The position numbers and the translations under genes are program-made. DNA of 64,000 nucleotides from Vulcanimicrobiota bacterium (GTDB lineage: Bacteria; Vulcanimicrobiota; Vulcanimicrobiia; Vulcanimicrobiales; Vulcanimicrobiaceae): NCBI GenBank assembly GCA_003140215.1, contig PLJL01000004.1, positions 1,395,762 to 1,459,761 of the forward strand, read 5' to 3'. Below, piece by piece: positions 18,296 through 27,598 of this stretch (the first letter of the stretch is position 1; each line of letters begins with the position of its first letter). The notes beneath the pieces are model-generated. The model did no database searches. It was not told the DNA's origin and worked only from the letters and a program-made list of their open reading frames with translations.

Positions 18296-18850
18296 GTGGC
18301 GAGCCCGTCCCGCGCCGGGTTGCTCGATGAGCTGCGCGACTACGTTCCGGCCGACGCGCGCGAGGCGGCGATGCGCGATCGGCTCGTGGCCTTCGTCGGC
18401 GCGCACCCCGACGCGTTCGAGCGAACGTCGACGATCGGTCACGTCACCGCCTCGGCCTGGATCGTCGACCCGAGCCGGACTCGCGCGCTGCTCATGCACC
18501 ATCGCAAGTTGGGCAAGTGGCTGCAGCCCGGCGGCCACGTCGACGGAAATCCGGACGTGCGCGCCGCGGCGTTGCGCGAGGCCGGCGAGGAGTGCGGCCT
18601 CGCGTCGCTGCGTTTCGCCGCGCCGGGCATCTACGATGTCGACGTGCACCGGATCCCGGGGCGCCCGGGCGAGCCCGAGCACGATCACTACGACCTGCGC
18701 TTCGCGCTCGAAGCGGATCCCGCCGAGCCGCTCGTCGTCAACGCCGAATCGAACCGGCTGGCGTGGGTCGCGCTCGACGCGCTGGCCGCCTACGGCGTCG
18801 ACGAATCGGTGCTGCGCTTGGCGCGTAAGACCGCGGCGCTGGCGCCCTAG
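18296..18850 (+). CDS. NUDIX hydrolase
   Basis: 184 residues with GTG 18296 as start; TTG 18320 is an alternative. The Nudix box is complete: G-H-V-D-G-N-P-D-V-R-A-A-A-L-R-E-A-G-E-E-C-G-L, fitting GX5EX7REUXEEXGU apart from the first Glu, which is replaced by Asp (P-D-V). Members hydrolyse nucleoside diphosphates linked to another moiety. The KWLQPGGH just before the box is usual in this subgroup. The stop overlaps the convergent S41 protease stop by 4 nt (CTAG). The specific substrate is unknown. Confidence 0.82.
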   Translation: MASPSRAGLLDELRDYVPADAREAAMRDRLVAFVGAHPDAFERTSTIGHVTASAWIVDPSRTRALLMHHRKLGKWLQPGGHVDGNPDVRAAALREAGEECGLASLRFAAPGIYDVDVHRIPGRPGEPEHDHYDLRFALEADPAEPLVVNAESNRLAWVALDALAAYGVDESVLRLARKTAALAP

Positions 18851-20205
18851 CGGCCCGCCAGGAGCTCGAGCGCGCGGTCGAGCGGGTCGTCGCGGCCCGG
18901 CTCACCGGGATGCGCGTCCGCGCGTTGCGCAACCACCACGTCGGGGGTGATCCCGACGCGGTCGATGTCGCGGCCGGCCGGCGTCAGGTAGCGCGCCGTC
19001 GTGAGCTTGATCGCGCCGCCGTCGGGGAGTGCATACGTCTCTTGCACGAGTCCCTTGCCGAAGGTGCGCGTGCCGATCACGGTCCCGGCCTTGTCGTCCT
19101 GCACCGCGCCGGCAACGATCTCGGCCGCCGACGCGGTGTCGCCGTCGACGAGCAGTGCCAGGGGCGCGTCGAGCACCGGGGTACCGGCCTTCGCGGCGAA
19201 CGGCACCGGCCGCCCACCGCGCTCTTGGGTCGTAACGATCGTGCCGTGCACGAAGTGCGAGGCGACCGCGATCGCCGCGTCGCGGTAGCCGCCGCCGTTG
19301 GCGCGCAGATCGACGACGTAGGCGCGAGCGCCGGCCGCGCGCAGGCGCGCGAGCGCCGCGTCGAGTTGCTGCGACGATTGCGCGCCGAACGACCGCAGGC
19401 GCACGTAGCCGATGCGGTCCCGCAGGATGCGACCGGTGACGTCGGGCGCGGTCACGATGCGCCGCACGACCGCGACCGGTTCGAGCGCGGCGTCGTCGCG
19501 GGTGATGCCCAGCCGCACCGTTGTGCCCGGCGCGCCGCGCAACGCTGCGGCGACCGCGCCGGGCGTGGTCGCCGGCGGTGGTAGCCCGTCGATGCTGGTG
19601 ATGAGGTCGCCGGTGCGCAGCCCCGCGGTCTCAGCCGGCGCGTCCGCAAACACGTCGACGATGCGCACGGCGTGCGTCTGCGGGTCGACGTCGAGCTCCG
19701 CGCCGATCCCGGCGGCCGGCTTGCCGTCGAGGAACCCGACGAATTGTTTGAACGCCGTCGGGCGAAACAGCACGCTGTAGGGATCGTGCAGCGCCGCCAG
19801 CTCGCCTTCGATGGTTTTCGCGACCAAATCGGCGGTGCGCACGCGCGTGGGATACCGTGCCACCGCGAGCGCGACCTCGCGATCGATCTCGCTCTCGGCG
19901 CGATAGCGGTCCGCGTGCAACGGTGCGAACGGGATGTTGGGGCGGGCCACGCCCCGCGACGTGAGGTACGCGACGATCCCCATCCGTGCGCCGCCCAGCA
20001 GCTGGGCGGGATCGACGGGTTGATAGTAACGCGCCATGACCGTCGTATAGCAGATCTCCAGCGCGATGATGTCGAGGGCACCGAGCGAGGCCGGCGTTGC
20101 GCGCGCGGGCACCGCCCCGCCGGCCGACGGAAGCAGGGCGAGCGCAAGCATGAGCGCGACCGCACGAACAGGCACGGCGGCGGTATTCACGCCCGGACGG
20201 AGCAT
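18847..20205 (-). CDS. S41 C-terminal processing peptidase
   Basis: 452 residues from GTG or ATG at 20205, with an N-terminal hydrophobic signal (VALMLALALLPSAGGAVPA). There is a PDZ domain at about residues 150-235 (AGLRTGDLITSIDG). The catalytic Ser lies in DTASAAEIVAGA and the general-base Lys in GTRTFGKGLVQE, as in CtpA/Prc. It is exported to the periplasm, where this family trims or degrades envelope proteins. Length and domain order are normal for CtpA. It is transcribed alone, convergent to the NUDIX gene and divergent from the membrane protein gene at 20271. Confidence 0.9.
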   Translation of the reverse strand: MLRPGVNTAAVPVRAVALMLALALLPSAGGAVPARATPASLGALDIIALEICYTTVMARYYQPVDPAQLLGGARMGIVAYLTSRGVARPNIPFAPLHADRYRAESEIDREVALAVARYPTRVRTADLVAKTIEGELAALHDPYSVLFRPTAFKQFVGFLDGKPAAGIGAELDVDPQTHAVRIVDVFADAPAETAGLRTGDLITSIDGLPPPATTPGAVAAALRGAPGTTVRLGITRDDAALEPVAVVRRIVTAPDVTGRILRDRIGYVRLRSFGAQSSQQLDAALARLRAAGARAYVVDLRANGGGYRDAAIAVASHFVHGTIVTTQERGGRPVPFAAKAGTPVLDAPLALLVDGDTASAAEIVAGAVQDDKAGTVIGTRTFGKGLVQETYALPDGGAIKLTTARYLTPAGRDIDRVGITPDVVVAQRADAHPGEPGRDDPLDRALELLAGR

Positions 20206-20270
20206 CGCATGCTCGGGAACTGCCGCACGGTCGAAGGGCCTGCTCGTCGCAGGCGGAATCCGCCGCTACC

Positions 20271-21635
20271 GTGGACCGCCGGGCAGCGATCGTAGTCTTC
20301 TGCGTTGCGTTCGCGGCGTGCGCCGCCTTGACCAAGCACCACGTCCTGTCCTGGAACGACGGTTCGCGCATCGCGACGGTCGACGCGCTGACCGCGAACC
20401 ACACGTTCGTCATCGACGGTTCGCCGTTCGCTGTGGGCCTCGGCGACAAGATTCGCTTCGGGGACAAAACGTACTCCGACAAGCCGCCGCTGCTCGCGCT
20501 GCAGGGAGCCGTCGTGGCGCTGGCGGTAGCTCCGCTGGGAGTCACGCTGCGGCAGACACCGGGCGCGGCGATCTATCTCGTCACGCTGCTCAGCGTCGGC
20601 GTGTGGTTCGCGATCGGCAGCTGTTACGCGTACGCATTCCAGCGCGAGCTCGGTTTCGGCCCGCGCGTGGCGGGGGCGGTCGCGGCGCTGACGGGAATCG
20701 GAACGCTGGCGCTGCCGTATGCGATCGTCTTGACCAACCACGTGCCGTGCGGTGCCAGTGTGCTCGCAGCGTGCTTCCATCTGGTGCGAGCGCGCCAGCG
20801 CGGGCTCGCGCACGTCGCTCTGGGCGGGATATACTTCGCGCTCGCCTACGCCTTCGACCCGGCGGGGATCATTCTCGCGCTCGCCGGTGCCGTGCTGTTG
20901 TGGGGCGCACCGGTCCGATGGTGGCTGACGTGCGCCGCGGCCGGAGCGCCGATCGTCGCGCTGCAGCTGGCGTACAATTTGGTCGTGTCGGGCAGCGTCG
21001 TCCCGACGGCGTTCAACGGCGCCGTCTGGGGAACTCCGCCCGTGCCGGCCGCGGCGCCGATGATCGCGCTCTTCTCCCCGGTCCAGTATGCCGGGTTCGT
21101 CATGAACCTTCTGTTTGGCGGCAAGGGGTTGTTCGCGTTCACGCCGCTCGTGTTCGTCGTGGCGTACGGTCTGGTGGTCATGTGGCGCAGCCGCGGCTTG
21201 ATGCGGCGGGTCGCGCTGGGCATCAGCGCGGCCTGCGCGGTGTTCTTCGCCCTGATCGTGTTGTTGCAGAACGACTCCGAAGCTCGAAACTTTGGCGAAC
21301 GGCGCTTCGTCGATCTCTTCTTTTTGCTCGGTGTCGCGCTCGGACCGGCGTTGACAACGGTTCGCACCGCCGCCGGAGTGGCATTGGTGCGACTGTGCGT
21401 CGCGAGCTCGGTCGCGCTCGCCGCGCTGGGCACGGTCGCCCCGTTCGGGGGCGCCGCGGGCGAGTCGGGGTTCTCGTTCGCGACCGCGGAGTTCGCGGCG
21501 CTCTACCGTCGCGCGCCGATCCAAGCCGTGATCGACGTCGTCGTGCTGCTGGTCGTCCTCGCGTTGGTGCAGCGGCTCCTGCCGTTGCGCGCGAACGGCG
21601 CCGCAGCTACGGCCGCGGCGCGGCCGCGCGGGTGA
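20271..21635 (+). CDS. polytopic membrane protein, probable GT-C-like glycosyltransferase
   Basis: 454 residues from GTG 20271, with about 10-11 hydrophobic helices. The first periplasmic loop after helix 1 contains NDGSRIATVDAL and FGDKTYSDKPPLLAL. The phrase KxYSDKPPLLxL after an acidic loop is typical of GT-C proteins related to ArnT/PMT, where the Asp-containing loop is catalytic. It would transfer sugar from a polyprenyl phosphate to an envelope acceptor; neither substrate is known. It overlaps the convergent Sua5 gene by 29 nt at the 3' ends. Confidence 0.6.
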   Translation: MDRRAAIVVFCVAFAACAALTKHHVLSWNDGSRIATVDALTANHTFVIDGSPFAVGLGDKIRFGDKTYSDKPPLLALQGAVVALAVAPLGVTLRQTPGAAIYLVTLLSVGVWFAIGSCYAYAFQRELGFGPRVAGAVAALTGIGTLALPYAIVLTNHVPCGASVLAACFHLVRARQRGLAHVALGGIYFALAYAFDPAGIILALAGAVLLWGAPVRWWLTCAAAGAPIVALQLAYNLVVSGSVVPTAFNGAVWGTPPVPAAAPMIALFSPVQYAGFVMNLLFGGKGLFAFTPLVFVVAYGLVVMWRSRGLMRRVALGISAACAVFFALIVLLQNDSEARNFGERRFVDLFFLLGVALGPALTTVRTAAGVALVRLCVASSVALAALGTVAPFGGAAGESGFSFATAEFAALYRRAPIQAVIDVVVLLVVLALVQRLLPLRANGAAATAAARPRG

Positions 21636-22530
21636 GGCGGTCGCGCACGGCGGCGTGTTCTTCGGTGTCGGGCGGCAGCGTTGCGACGACCGTGTCGTAG
21701 CCGTCGGCGTCGAGCGCGCGCAGCGCGGCGTAGAGCGTGCGCGCCGCGGTCGCGGGATCGTCGGGCAGCGTCAACAGCGCCACGCGCTCGCCGCCGGCGC
21801 CGCGCCGGCGCGCCTCGTCGTCGCGCGCGTCGGAGTCAACCAGCACGACCCGGGCGCGGGGCGCGTAGTGCGAGCGCAGCGTTCCCGGCGCGCGTACCGG
21901 GCCGCCGATGCGCGTGACGACAGGCGTGCCGAGCGCTTCACCCAGTTGCGAAGGCGTGATCGCGCCGGCCCGCAAGACCGCCGGCACCGCGCCGGTGAGG
22001 TCGACGATCGTCGACTCGACGCCCACGCTCGACGGGCCGCCGTCGACGATCGCGTCGACCTCGAGGCCGAGATCGGCGCGCACGTGCTCGGCGGTCGTCG
22101 GCGAGATGCGGCCGAAACGGTTCGCCGACGGCGCTGCGAGCGCGCCGCCGAAGGCGGCCAGGATCGCGCGCGCCAGCGGGTGCGCGGGGACCCGCACCGC
22201 CACCGTCTCTTGGCCGCCCGTCACGGTGAGCGGCGTGCGCGGGCCGCGCGCGACGACGATCGTCAACGGCCCCGGCCAGAACCGTGCCGACAGCGCGCGC
22301 AGCTCGGGCGTGATCTCGGCGACGTATCCGGCCAGAGCATCGACGTCGTAGGCGTGAACGATCAGCGGGTGGTCGCCGGGACGGCCCTTGATCGCGAACA
22401 CCCGCGCGATCGCTTGCGCATTTTCGACGTCGGCGGCCAGCCCATACACCGTCTCGGTCGGGATCGCGACGACATCGCCGCGGCGTAGCATGAACGCCGC
22501 CGTGCGAACGACGAGTGCGTCGACCGCCAA
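21607..22530 (-). CDS. threonylcarbamoyl-AMP synthase, Sua5/YwlC type
   Basis: 307 residues from TTG 22530, directly after the serS stop (zero spacing). YrdC domain at about 10-190: IPTETVYGLAADV, KGRPGDHPLIVH, and SANRFGRISPTTAEHV with VESTIVD. The extra C-terminal Sua5 domain (from about residue 205, SHYAPRARVVLV) identifies the long Sua5 type rather than TsaC. It makes threonylcarbamoyl-AMP from Thr, bicarbonate and ATP for t6A at position 37 of ANN-reading tRNAs. It is co-transcribed with serS, a sensible translation pairing. Confidence 0.92.
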   Translation of the reverse strand: MAVDALVVRTAAFMLRRGDVVAIPTETVYGLAADVENAQAIARVFAIKGRPGDHPLIVHAYDVDALAGYVAEITPELRALSARFWPGPLTIVVARGPRTPLTVTGGQETVAVRVPAHPLARAILAAFGGALAAPSANRFGRISPTTAEHVRADLGLEVDAIVDGGPSSVGVESTIVDLTGAVPAVLRAGAITPSQLGEALGTPVVTRIGGPVRAPGTLRSHYAPRARVVLVDSDARDDEARRRGAGGERVALLTLPDDPATAARTLYAALRALDADGYDTVVATLPPDTEEHAAVRDRLTRAAAPRP

Positions 22531-23829
22531 CTAACGCGTCGACCCGTCGGGCTCGATCGAGGCGAACCCGGCGTACGGGCGCAGCACCTCCGGGACGGTC
22601 ACGCCGCCGTCGGCGCGCTGGTAGTTCTCCAGCACGGCGGCGAAGGTGCGCCCGACCGCGCCCCCCGACCCGTTGAGCGTGTGCACGAACTCGGGCTTCG
22701 CCGTCGCCTCGGGGCGGAAGCGAATCCCGGTGCGGCGGGCCTGAAAGTCGGTGCAGTTCGAACACGAGCTGATCTCGCGGTACGCGCCGGCGCCGGCGAA
22801 CCACGCCTCGACGTCGTACGTCTTCGCGGCGTTGAAGCCGGTATCGCCGGCGGACAACAGCATGACGCGGTAGGCGATCCCGAGCTCCTCGTAGAGCGCG
22901 GTGGCGTTGCGCGTGAGCGTTTCGAGGTCGTCGAACGAGCGCTGCGGCGTCGTCAGCCAAACGAGCTCGACTTTCTCGAACTGATGCATGCGAATGAGAC
23001 CGCGCGTGTCACGCCCCGCCGCGCCGGCTTCCTTGCGAAAGCACGGCGTGTACGCGGCATACTGCAGCGGTAGGCGATCGGCCGCGAGGATCTCGTCGCG
23101 GTGCATCGCGGTCAGCGGCACCTCCGCGGTCGGGATGAGGTAGAGCACGTCGTCGGGGTCGTCACCCGCGAACGCGTACATCTGATCGGAGAACTTGGTG
23201 AGCTGTCCGGTCGCCCACATCGTCGAGCGCGCGACGAGCACCGGCGGATTGATCTCGACGTAGCCGTTGCGGGCCGCGCGATCCAGAAAGAACGAGACCA
23301 GCGCGCGCGACAGCCGCGCGCCCGGACCGCGCAGGATCGCGAAGCGCGTCCCCGACAGCCGAACCGCGCGTTCGACGTCGACGATCCCGAGCCGCTCGCC
23401 GATCTCCCAGTGCGGCTTGGCCGCGAACCCCAGCTCCGGCGGCGTGCCCCCAGCGCGCACCAGCCGGTTCGCGCTTTCGTCGCTGCCGTCGGGGACCGAA
23501 TCGTCGAGCAGGTTGGGAATCTCCGCCAGCTCGGCGGCGATCCATTCGTCGAACGCGGGCAGCGGTGTGCCGGCGACTCTGATGGCGGCATCCAGCTGGG
23601 TGATCTTTGGACGCAGCTCCGCCGCCGCAGCGCGCTTGTCGGCCGCTTTGGCGACGGCGGCGCTCAACGCGTTCTTCTCGGCCTTGAGCGTCTCGACGGC
23701 GGTGATCGCCGCGCGGCGGTCACGATCGAGCTGGAGGATCCGCTCGACGAACTCCGTTCCGATACCGCGCCGCCCGGCGGCGCGGCGCACGCGATCGGGC
23801 TCGCGCCGCAGCAGATCGAGATTCAGCAC
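22531..23829 (-). CDS. serS: serine-tRNA ligase
   Basis: 432 residues from GTG 23829 (VLNLDLLRREPDRVRRA), the usual SerRS N-terminus. The long antiparallel coiled-coil arm that contacts the tRNA long variable arm occupies about residues 28-105. Class II motif 2 is FRKEAGAAGRDTRGLIR with MHQFEKVEL, and motif 3 region has EISSCSNCTDFQARR. Full length, no anomalies. The matching tRNA-Ser(UGA) is 5 kb away. It is transcribed with the Sua5 gene. Confidence 0.96.
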   Translation of the reverse strand: MLNLDLLRREPDRVRRAAGRRGIGTEFVERILQLDRDRRAAITAVETLKAEKNALSAAVAKAADKRAAAAELRPKITQLDAAIRVAGTPLPAFDEWIAAELAEIPNLLDDSVPDGSDESANRLVRAGGTPPELGFAAKPHWEIGERLGIVDVERAVRLSGTRFAILRGPGARLSRALVSFFLDRAARNGYVEINPPVLVARSTMWATGQLTKFSDQMYAFAGDDPDDVLYLIPTAEVPLTAMHRDEILAADRLPLQYAAYTPCFRKEAGAAGRDTRGLIRMHQFEKVELVWLTTPQRSFDDLETLTRNATALYEELGIAYRVMLLSAGDTGFNAAKTYDVEAWFAGAGAYREISSCSNCTDFQARRTGIRFRPEATAKPEFVHTLNGSGGAVGRTFAAVLENYQRADGGVTVPEVLRPYAGFASIEPDGSTR

Positions 23830-23881
23830 AGCGCGCCGCGTTCGCGATGGCGCAAGCCCCCTCCGTGTCGAACGGAGCCGG

Positions 23882-25114
23882 ATGCGAGCGCTGCGGCCAG
23901 GTGCCACCTTCGAGACCGAGCGTCTCTCGGCGCCGGCCGAGGCGATCGCCGAGTACCTGCGCGTCGTGGCGCCCGGCCCCCTGGGGATCGAGGCCGTCAC
24001 CCTCGAGACCGCGTCGGGGCGCATCTTGGCGCGGGATGCGGTCGCCGAGGCGCACTACCCGGGCGACGACCGCTCGACCATGGACGGCTTCGCGGTGCGC
24101 TCGGCCGACGGCGTGGCACCGCGCCGGATCGTGGCGACGATTCGCATGGGGCACGCTCCGCCGGGGGTGCTGCAGCCCGGCGAGGCGATGCGCATCCCGA
24201 CCGGCGGCGTGCTGCCGGTCGGCGCCGACGCGGTGGTCCCGGTCGAAGACGCGGTCGAGCGCGAGGGCATGGTCGTCCCCGAGGGGGCACCGCAGGCGCG
24301 GGCGTGCTTCACGCCGCGCGGCGACGACATGGCGCCCGGCGACGTGGTCCTGCGGGCCGGACGGCGGATCGGGGCCGCGGAGCTGTCGGTGCTGGCGACC
24401 CTGGGGGCCGTCACCGTCGAGGTATTCCGGCGGCCACGCGTGGCGATCGTCTCGACCGGCGACGAGCTCGTCGACGTCCGCGAAGCGCCGCGCAGCGGCC
24501 AAGTTCGCGACTCCAATCGCTGGGCGGTGGCGGGCTGCCTGACCGCGCTGGGCTGCGAGGTGGTCCACCTGCCTCGCGCGGTCGACGAGGTCGCCGCCAT
24601 CCGGGACGGCATCGCCGCCGGGCTGCGCCTCGCCGACGCCGTGGTGCTCACCGGCGGCTCGTCGGTGGGCGCTCGCGACCACGTCCCGGCGGCGATCGAT
24701 GGGTTGGGCGCGCCCGGGATCGTTGTCCACGGGCTGCGCGTCAAGCCGGGTAAGCCGACGGTCCTGGCCGCGATCGGGCCGCGCCCGGTGATCGGGCTGC
24801 CCGGAAACCCCGCCAGCGCGCTGACGATCCTCGACGCCATCGCCGCGGAGATCTTCCGCGCGCTCACCGGCGAGACGCAGGCGCGCCGGGCCACGGTCGC
24901 GGCAGTCGCCGGCGAGCCCTTCGTCGGCCGCGCCGGCTGGACGTGGTACGTACCTGCGGTACTCGACCCGGCGGGGCGCGCGCGCCCGCTTCCACTGCGC
25001 TCCTCGCACACCAGCTTGCTGGCGCGTGCCGACGGTTACGTCGTGCTCGGACCCGAACGCGTGCAGATCGAGGCGGGTGAGCCGCTCGCGGTCGTGCGTT
25101 ACGGCGGCGGATGA
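23882..25114 (+). CDS. moeA: molybdopterin molybdenumtransferase
   Basis: 410 residues from ATG 23882, with GGAG 4 nt upstream. Signatures: DRSTMDGFAVR, RIPTGGVLPVGADAVV, VSTGDELVD, LTGGSSVGARDHV and GLPGNPASALTI. MoeA inserts molybdate into adenylylated molybdopterin, releasing AMP, to make Moco. It heads a tight rightward run with BON, hisC and metallophosphoesterase genes, each overlapping the next by 4 nt. Other Moco genes (moaC, mog) are at 54.7-55.7 kb. Confidence 0.95.
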   Translation: MRALRPGATFETERLSAPAEAIAEYLRVVAPGPLGIEAVTLETASGRILARDAVAEAHYPGDDRSTMDGFAVRSADGVAPRRIVATIRMGHAPPGVLQPGEAMRIPTGGVLPVGADAVVPVEDAVEREGMVVPEGAPQARACFTPRGDDMAPGDVVLRAGRRIGAAELSVLATLGAVTVEVFRRPRVAIVSTGDELVDVREAPRSGQVRDSNRWAVAGCLTALGCEVVHLPRAVDEVAAIRDGIAAGLRLADAVVLTGGSSVGARDHVPAAIDGLGAPGIVVHGLRVKPGKPTVLAAIGPRPVIGLPGNPASALTILDAIAAEIFRALTGETQARRATVAAVAGEPFVGRAGWTWYVPAVLDPAGRARPLPLRSSHTSLLARADGYVVLGPERVQIEAGEPLAVVRYGGG

Positions 25115-25659
25115 AGCGCGCGCTCGCGCTGGCCGCGGCGCTCGCCGCCGCCGGCTGCACCCAGCCGCCGCAGTCGCCGCCGAGCTCCGAGCAGACGCGT
25201 GCCCCCACCACCGTCTTGCGCGACGCGTTGATCCTGTCGGCGGTAAAGGCGAAGCTCATCGGCGAGGATCCCGACTCCACGACGACGGTTTCCGTCACGG
25301 TCATTGACGGGATCGTCACGCTGCGCGGCAGCGTGCACGACGACGGCGTGCGGCGCCGGCTCGTCGCGTCGGCCCGCGCCGGCGCCGGCGTCACCGGCGT
25401 GGTCGATCGGCTGCGAGTCGATCCGCACGGCCCGCGCGTCAAGGAACGCATCGCCGACGTCGCGCTCGCCGCGCGCGTCGAGACGGCGATCACCGCGCAG
25501 CTCGGTGTGCAGCACGTCATCGTGCGGGTCGAGCACCGCGTCGCAACGCTCGAGGGGAGCGCTCCCGACGCGAAAACGAAACGGACGATGCTCGCCACGG
25601 CACAAGCCACGTCCGGCATCCGCAACGTCGTGGACCGCATCCGGGTCGGAGTTCCGTGA
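25111..25659 (+). CDS. BON-domain lipoprotein
   Basis: 182 residues from ATG 25111 (ATGA overlap with moeA). Lipoprotein signal with lipobox AAAGC (Cys16), then a short Pro/Ser linker. There are two BON domains: the first at about 40-105 (VKAKLIGEDPDSTTTVSV with GIVTLRGSV), the second at about 110-180 (ETAITAQLGVQHVIVRVEHR with VATLEGSA, then IRNVVDRIRVG). BON domains bind phospholipid surfaces, so an outer-membrane or periplasmic stress role like OsmY/DolP is plausible. It has no obvious link to the Moco gene it overlaps. Confidence 0.85.
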   Translation: MKRALALAAALAAAGCTQPPQSPPSSEQTRAPTTVLRDALILSAVKAKLIGEDPDSTTTVSVTVIDGIVTLRGSVHDDGVRRRLVASARAGAGVTGVVDRLRVDPHGPRVKERIADVALAARVETAITAQLGVQHVIVRVEHRVATLEGSAPDAKTKRTMLATAQATSGIRNVVDRIRVGVP

Positions 25660-26783
25660 GCTCCCGGTCCGGCTTTCCGCAGCCTACCGCCCAGGTCGCT
25701 GCCGTGCCGGCCTCGACGCCGTTCGTCGCGCCTGAGGAGCTGGCTCGGCGCCACGGCGTCAAAGAGATGCTGCGCTTGGGCGCCAACGAGAGCGCCTTCG
25801 GCCCGTCGCCGCGCGCGATCGCCGCGATGCGCGACGCCGTCCCGCTGACGTCCTGGTACGGCGATCCCGAATCGCTGGAGCTGCGTGCGGCGCTCGCCGC
25901 GCGCCATCGCTGCGCGCTCGACGAGATCGTGGTCGCCTGCGGGATCGACGACCTCATGGGACTCATCGTGCGCGGCTTCTGTGCGCCCGGCGAGCCGTGC
26001 GTCGCCACGCGCGGGACCTATCCGACGCTGTTCTACCATCTGAGCGCGTACGGCGCGCGTCCGGAGTTCGCCGAGCCGGGTGAGGCCGGCGGGATGGTGC
26101 CCGCCAACATCGCCGCCGCGGTGCAGCGCTCGGGTGCGAAGCTGGTCTACGTTGCCAACCCCGACAACCCGTCGGGTGCGTTCGCGGATCGCGCCACGAT
26201 CGCGGCGCTGCGTGCGGCGCTCCCTGATGACGTGCTGCTGTTCTTGGACGAGGCCTACGCCGACTTCGTCGACCCCGCGCACCTGCCGCCCGACACGATC
26301 GACCCGCGCACGATTCGCACCCGAACCTTTTCCAAGGCCTACGGGATGGCGGGCGCGCGAATCGGCTACGCGCTGGCGTCGCGCGAGGTCATCGCCACCT
26401 TCCAGAAGTTGCGCCTGCACTTCGGCGTCAACCGCACCGCGCAGATCGGCGCGCTCGCTGCGCTGGCCGATGACGCGTTCATGCGCGGCGTCATCGCCGA
26501 GGTCGCACGCGGGCGTGACGAGTACCATGCGCTCGCCGCACGGCACGGGCTGCCGTCGCTGCCGTCGGCGACGAATTTCGTCTGCATCGGGATCGGCACC
26601 AAGCGTGCGGCCGAGGCGATGGTCGAGGCGCTGTTGCAGCGCGGCGTCTTCGTGCGCAAGCCCTGGGCGCCCCCGATCGACGGGTTCATCCGCGTGACCG
26701 TCGGGACGGCGGCGGAGCGGGCCGCCTTCGCCGAGCGTTTCGCCGAGGCGCTGGATAGCGTCCGGGAGAAGGCCGCCGGGTGA
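25656..26783 (+). CDS. hisC: histidinol-phosphate aminotransferase
   Basis: 375 residues from GTG 25656 (GTGA overlap). Fold-type I PLP enzyme: LRLGANESAFGPSP is the HisC N-terminal signature, NPDNPSGAF the substrate/PLP contact, LLFLDEAYADF the PLP Asp region, and the Schiff-base Lys is in TRTFSKAYGMAGARIGY. It converts imidazole-acetol phosphate and Glu to L-histidinol phosphate; many HisC enzymes also accept aromatic keto acids. No other his genes are near. It is translationally coupled to both neighbours. Confidence 0.88.
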   Translation: MSSRSGFPQPTAQVAAVPASTPFVAPEELARRHGVKEMLRLGANESAFGPSPRAIAAMRDAVPLTSWYGDPESLELRAALAARHRCALDEIVVACGIDDLMGLIVRGFCAPGEPCVATRGTYPTLFYHLSAYGARPEFAEPGEAGGMVPANIAAAVQRSGAKLVYVANPDNPSGAFADRATIAALRAALPDDVLLFLDEAYADFVDPAHLPPDTIDPRTIRTRTFSKAYGMAGARIGYALASREVIATFQKLRLHFGVNRTAQIGALAALADDAFMRGVIAEVARGRDEYHALAARHGLPSLPSATNFVCIGIGTKRAAEAMVEALLQRGVFVRKPWAPPIDGFIRVTVGTAAERAAFAERFAEALDSVREKAAG

Positions 26784-27505
26784 GATACGCGGTGGTCTCG
26801 GACGTCCACTCAAACATCGAAGCGCTCGACGCGGTGTTCGCGACGCTGCGCGACGACGATGCGCTGCTCTGCTTGGGCGATATCGTCGGCTACGGCCCCA
26901 ATCCCAACGAGTGCATCGAGAAGATCCGGGCCCGGGCGACGGCGACGGTGCTCGGGAATCACGACGTCGCGGCGATCGACAACTTCGGCTTGGCGTATTT
27001 CAACCCCGCGGCGCGCGCGGCGATGAAGTGGACGCAAAGCGTCCTGAGCGCGCACAACCTGGCTTGGCTCGACACCCTGGGCTACGAGTTCCGCATGCCG
27101 GAGTTCTTGCTCGTGCACGGGGCGCCGGTGAATTACTTCGAGTACATCCTCGACAAGGCTGGGGCGGGCCGCGCCTTTGCCGCGACCGACGCGCCGATCA
27201 TCTTCATCGGACACACGCACATCGCCGAGGTGTACGCGCTCCACCCCGACGGCTCGATCCACCACGAGCACCTGCAGCTGGGCGGCGAGATCGCGCTGGC
27301 GGACGGCGTGCGCTATCTCATCAACGTCGGCAGCGTGGGGCAGCCGCGCGACCTCAACCCGTTGTCCTCGTTCGGCTTCTACGATTCGGCGGCGCGAACG
27401 GTCACGGTGAGCCGGGTGGAGTACCCGATCGCGCAGGTGCAGGCGAAGATCACCGCCGCAGGCCTGCCGGAAGCCCTGGCTCGCCGCCTGCAGGTCGGAC
27501 GGTAG
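26780..27505 (+). CDS. metallophosphoesterase, YfcE/ApaH-like
   Basis: 241 residues from GTG 26780 (overlaps hisC by 4 nt). All calcineurin-like metal motifs are present: DVHSNIEAL, GDIVGYGPNP, GNHD, and GHTHIAEV, with NVGSVGQPRD after it. This close variant (VGYGPxPNEC) belongs to the cytosolic bacterial phosphodiesterase/protein-phosphatase-like group. The substrate is unknown; it may be a nucleotide or phosphoprotein. Last gene of the moeA run. The transcript runs into a short palindromic repeat at 27534. Confidence 0.88.
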   Translation: MRYAVVSDVHSNIEALDAVFATLRDDDALLCLGDIVGYGPNPNECIEKIRARATATVLGNHDVAAIDNFGLAYFNPAARAAMKWTQSVLSAHNLAWLDTLGYEFRMPEFLLVHGAPVNYFEYILDKAGAGRAFAATDAPIIFIGHTHIAEVYALHPDGSIHHEHLQLGGEIALADGVRYLINVGSVGQPRDLNPLSSFGFYDSAARTVTVSRVEYPIAQVQAKITAAGLPEALARRLQVGR

Positions 27506-27533
27506 AACCCTTCCAGCCGCGGTCAGTCGCCCT

Positions 27534-27556
27534 GTCACCCTGAGCCTGTCGAAGGG
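27534..27556. repeat. short palindromic repeat related to 7053-7097
   Basis: TCACCCTGAGCCTGTCGAAGG-type sequence between the phosphoesterase and TPR genes. The arms ACCCT/AGGGG can pair around GAGCCTGTCG. The same arrangement (TCACCCTGA...CGTCGAAGGGTGA) is at 7053-7097. Similar short intergenic palindromes are common in many bacterial genomes. Confidence 0.45.
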
Positions 27557-27598
27557 GCAAGCGGAGGTCCGCGTGCCCGGCGGGAACGGGAGCGCGCT

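Noticed and set aside
23112-23826. Antisense frames across serS (about 160-550 codons) suggestive of another gene.
   Set aside because: serS has full motif support on the minus strand; the antisense frames are composition artefacts. The real + strand gene begins only at moeA 23882.
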